Assembly: GCF_902859825.1 (NCBI RefSeq)
Contig: NZ_CADIKB010000003.1
Location: 62,001 to 126,000 of the forward strand
From: Paraburkholderia phenoliruptrix
Lineage (GTDB): Bacteria > Pseudomonadota > Gammaproteobacteria > Burkholderiales > Burkholderiaceae
Direction: 5' to 3'
Length of the DNA stretch: 64,000 nucleotides
The position numbers and the translations under genes are program-made. Below the pieces are notes generated by a model. That model saw only the letters and a list, made by a program, of their open reading frames with translations. It had not been told where the DNA came from and ran no database searches. Shown one piece after another: positions 61,448-64,000 of this stretch. Numbering within the stretch: the stretch's first letter is position 1; every line of letters starts with the position of its first letter.

Positions 61448-64000
61448 TTACCACGACGCGGCAATCGGATCGACCCATTCCGCGAGCTCGCGCCGCAATT
61501 GCGCGAGGTCGAACGGTTTGCCGAGTATCCGCGCGCCGGGAATGGGCTCGCCGATCGGCGCGTGCGCGCCGTAGCCCGACACCAGCAGCACGTGCACGTC
61601 CGGCTGCTCGTGCCGCACCGCGCGCGCGAGGTTGTCGCCCGACATGCCGGGCAAGGTGATGTCGGTGCAGAGAATGTCGTAGCGCTGCGCCGGCACGAGC
61701 GGCAGCGCTTCTTCGGCGCTCCCCACCGGCGTGCAGTCGAGCCCCAGCGCGCCGAGCAGCAGGCTCAGCGCCTCGCGGGAATCGGCGTCGTCCTCGACGA
61801 GCAGCACATGAGGCGGCGTGCGCGCCGGCGATGCGTTGGGCGCGGCGTCAGCCTCGGGCGCGGGTTCGCGCTCGCGTGCGGCGCCGCCTGGCGCAGCGGG
61901 ACTGCCCTGCGTGTCCGCGCCCGCCGGGTCATAAGCGCCGCTCGGCACACACGCGGCGATTTCCCGGTCGGTCATCTTGCCGACGGACGCGGCACAGGCC
62001 GCCGGCACATGCGCCGCACGCAGCACGCTGCGCACCTTGCGGGCGAGGTCGTCGCGGCGGTAGGGCTTGGACAGCAGCGTGATACCGGCGTCGAGCTTGC
62101 CGTGATGGACGATCTCGTCGCGCGTGTAGCCCGAGGTGAACAGCGTCGGCACCGCGGGCACGCGCGCCGCGGCGCGCCGCGCCAGTTCGACGCTCTTGAT
62201 CTTGCCGGGCATCACCACGTCGGTGAACAGCAGGTCGATCGGCACGTCGCTGTTGATGAAGTCGAGCGCCGCGTCGCCACTCGAAGCGGTCAGCACCTTG
62301 TAGCCCAGCTGCGCCAGCATTTCCACGACGGTCAGGCGCACGTCCGCGTCGTCCTCGACCACGAGGATGGTTTCGCCGCCGCCTGCCGGCGCGCTGGTTT
62401 CGTCGGCGGATTCCGCGGTTTCGGGCTCGCAGCAGCGCGGGAAGAACAGCGACACGGTGGTGCCGCGTCCCACTTCGCTTTCGATCAGCGTATGCCCGCC
62501 GCTTTGCCTCACGAAGCCGAACACCATGCTGAGGCCGAGACCCGTGCCGTGACCATGCGGCTTGGTCGTGAAGAACGGCTCGAACGCGTGTTCGAGCACT
62601 TCCGGCGGCATGCCGGCGCCCGTGTCGGTGACGGAAAAGACCACGTATTCACCTGGCGACAGCTCCGGTTTGTCGCTGCAAAACGCTGCGTCCAGCACAC
62701 GGTTCGCGGCGCAAACGGTGAGCATGCCGTCGGCCTTCATCGCGTCGCGTGCGTTGATGGCGAGGTTGAGCAGCGCGTTTTCGAGCTGGTTGCGGTCGAC
62801 CTGCACGTGCCACAGGTGCTCGCTCAGCACGGTCTCGATCCGCACGGTTTCGCCGAGCGCGCGATGCAGCATCTCGGTCATGCCGGCGAGCAGGCGGCGC
62901 GGATTGAGCACGGTGGGCGAGAGCGGCTGGCGCCGCGCGAACGCGAGCAGATGGGCGGCCAGCTTCGCGCCGCGCTTGACGGCATCCGTCGCCGCGGACA
63001 AACGGCGCAACGTGGCGGGATTGTCGCCGGCGTCGGCGGCCATCATCTGCAGATTGCCGTTGATGACTTGCAGCACGTTGTTGAAGTCGTGCGCGACGCC
63101 GCCCGTGAGGCTGCCGATCGCTTCCATTTTCTGCGACTGACGCAACTGTTCTTCAGCGAGCGCGCGCGCAGCGATCGCATCGGCGACGCGCTGTTCGAGC
63201 GTTTCCGTCAACTGACGCAGCGACTGTTCGGCGATCTTGCGTTCGTGGATGTCGATCAGCACCGCCGGAAAGCGCGTGGGCTGCCCGTGTTCGTCGAACT
63301 CGCACCGGCCGTTTGCCTGCACCCACACATACTCGCCGTCGGGCCGGCGGATCCGGTACTCGGCGCGAAACGGCACGCCTTCGCGCAGTGCGTCTGTCCT
63401 CAGACGTTCGAGCAGCGACTGATCGTCCGGATGGATCATTTTCGTCGCGGCGCTGTGATCGACGCCCTGGGCGGCTTCTTCCACGCTGAAAGAAAAGGTG
63501 CGGGCAAAGCGCTCGTCGCCGGTAATCTTGCCGGTCTGCATGTCGACGACGCAGGTGCCGAGCACCGCGCCCGTATTGAGCGCGAGTTGCAGACGTTCGT
63601 TGGTCTCGTGCAGCTCGGCTTCGGCGCGTTGCCGCCAGCGCTCGGTGAGCACCCGCCCCGTGGTTTCCACGACGACGGCGAGCACGCCCGCGGGTGCGCC
63701 GCTGTCGTCGGCGACCGGGCTGTAGTAGAGATCCATCCACACGTCCTCGGGCTTGCCCTCGCGCAGCAGCACGAGTTCCTTGTCGCGATACGAGAGCGTG
63801 CCGCCGGCGAGGCACGTTTGCATCACATGACGGTTGAACTCGGCGACCTCGGGCCAGCCTGCTTCGACAGGACATCCCAGCAGATAGGGATGGCGTCCGC
63901 CCGCGAAAACGGCGTACGCGTCGTTATAGATCATGTAGCCGGATTTGCCCCACAGCAGCACGAGCGGCACAGGCGAAGCGAGCAGCAGCTGCACCGTCGC
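61448..64000 (-). CDS. Hybrid sensor histidine kinase with two receiver domains (truncated)
   Basis: The frame runs out of the right edge, so the true N-terminus is missing; about 850 residues are visible. Order: PAS (IYNDAYAVFAGGRHPYLLG), a second PAS with PAC (YRIRRPDGEYVWVQANG; VLIDIHERKIAEQ), coiled coil, H-box LTGGVAHDFNNVLQVINGN, N-box LLNLAINARDAM, HATPase with GLGLSMVFGFVRQSGGH, receiver 1 (ILVVEDDADVRLTV; LLFTDVVMPGK; LLSKPYRRDD) and receiver 2 (VLLVEDDADSREAL; ILCTDITLPGMSG; ILGKPFDLAQ). It has no DNA-binding output here, so phosphate probably passes to a separate protein. Confidence 0.92.
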   Translation of the reverse strand, partial: ATVQLLLASPVPLVLLWGKSGYMIYNDAYAVFAGGRHPYLLGCPVEAGWPEVAEFNRHVMQTCLAGGTLSYRDKELVLLREGKPEDVWMDLYYSPVADDSGAPAGVLAVVVETTGRVLTERWRQRAEAELHETNERLQLALNTGAVLGTCVVDMQTGKITGDERFARTFSFSVEEAAQGVDHSAATKMIHPDDQSLLERLRTDALREGVPFRAEYRIRRPDGEYVWVQANGRCEFDEHGQPTRFPAVLIDIHERKIAEQSLRQLTETLEQRVADAIAARALAEEQLRQSQKMEAIGSLTGGVAHDFNNVLQVINGNLQMMAADAGDNPATLRRLSAATDAVKRGAKLAAHLLAFARRQPLSPTVLNPRRLLAGMTEMLHRALGETVRIETVLSEHLWHVQVDRNQLENALLNLAINARDAMKADGMLTVCAANRVLDAAFCSDKPELSPGEYVVFSVTDTGAGMPPEVLEHAFEPFFTTKPHGHGTGLGLSMVFGFVRQSGGHTLIESEVGRGTTVSLFFPRCCEPETAESADETSAPAGGGETILVVEDDADVRLTVVEMLAQLGYKVLTASSGDAALDFINSDVPIDLLFTDVVMPGKIKSVELARRAAARVPAVPTLFTSGYTRDEIVHHGKLDAGITLLSKPYRRDDLARKVRSVLRAAHVPAACAASVGKMTDREIAACVPSGAYDPAGADTQGSPAAPGGAAREREPAPEADAAPNASPARTPPHVLLVEDDADSREALSLLLGALGLDCTPVGSAEEALPLVPAQRYDILCTDITLPGMSGDNLARAVRHEQPDVHVLLVSGYGAHAPIGEPIPGARILGKPFDLAQLRRELAEWVDPIAASW

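Noticed and set aside
1..64000. CRISPR arrays, insertion sequences, integrases, phage genes, rRNA and tRNA
   Set aside because: Scanned the gaps and gene content; no direct-repeat arrays with spacers, transposase or integrase motifs, or RNA gene signatures were found.

Overview
The window is a high-GC, gene-dense chromosomal segment that looks like Paraburkholderia/Burkholderia (Betaproteobacteria). The evidence is protein-family content (two RND efflux operons each with its own two-component system, many LysR/IclR/GntR regulators, a pca-type thiolase, bactofilin, a PhnN kinase) and codon usage strongly biased to G/C in third positions. I see no rRNA, tRNA, CRISPR array, insertion sequence, prophage or integron. 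It reads as ordinary accessory-metabolism and stress-response chromosome. Both edges cut genes: a GGDEF protein on the left and a hybrid histidine kinase on the right.

Layout. 1-2.9 kb: diguanylate cyclase, phnN, and an M20 amidohydrolase. 2.9-11 kb: a four-carbon sugar-acid (threonate/erythronate) catabolic cluster with divergent IclR and GntR/FCD regulators followed by ltnD-otnK-otnC-MFS-otnI-denD. LtnD and DenD oxidise L-threonate and D-erythronate to 2-oxo-tetronate, OtnI isomerises it, OtnK phosphorylates it and OtnC decarboxylates it to DHAP. 11.2-12.7 kb: pcaF behind a strong promoter with PcaR-like operators, closed by a strong terminator. 12.8-16.6 kb: DUF2917 protein, a secreted protein with three exact-length 55-residue repeats and a Pro-rich tail, a coupled membrane protein, and an orphan histidine kinase. 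16.7-21.4 kb: LysR/aldo-keto reductase pair, LysR/quinone-reductase pair, exported esterase.

21.5-26.1 kb: an aspartate carbamoyltransferase carrying an N-terminal helix-turn-helix, with a palindromic site on its own -10 box and a near copy inside its coding sequence; a divergent DapA-family lyase; and a peptidoglycan peptidase / coiled-coil membrane protein / bactofilin operon. 26.2-37.7 kb: orphan multi-TM protein, MHYT-GGDEF-EAL c-di-GMP protein, zinc metallopeptidase, rhodanese and FtrA regulator, DUF2252 protein, a small membrane ORF, SulP permease, LysE exporter, LysR and VOC protein. 37.9-46.2 kb: RND efflux operon 1 (permease-adaptor-outer membrane-response regulator-kinase), convergent with dinB. 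47.4-52.9 kb: outer-membrane barrel, two YceI proteins, ArsB-type transporter, FNT/YfdC channel with a coupled small protein, EF-hand-like protein. 53-60.9 kb: RND efflux operon 2 (outer membrane-adaptor-permease-response regulator-kinase). 61-64 kb: small membrane protein and the truncated hybrid kinase.

The most unusual feature is the HTH-fused aspartate carbamoyltransferase with its paired operators, which looks like an autoregulating enzyme. All functions are assigned by reading motifs and remembered family features; no database search was run.
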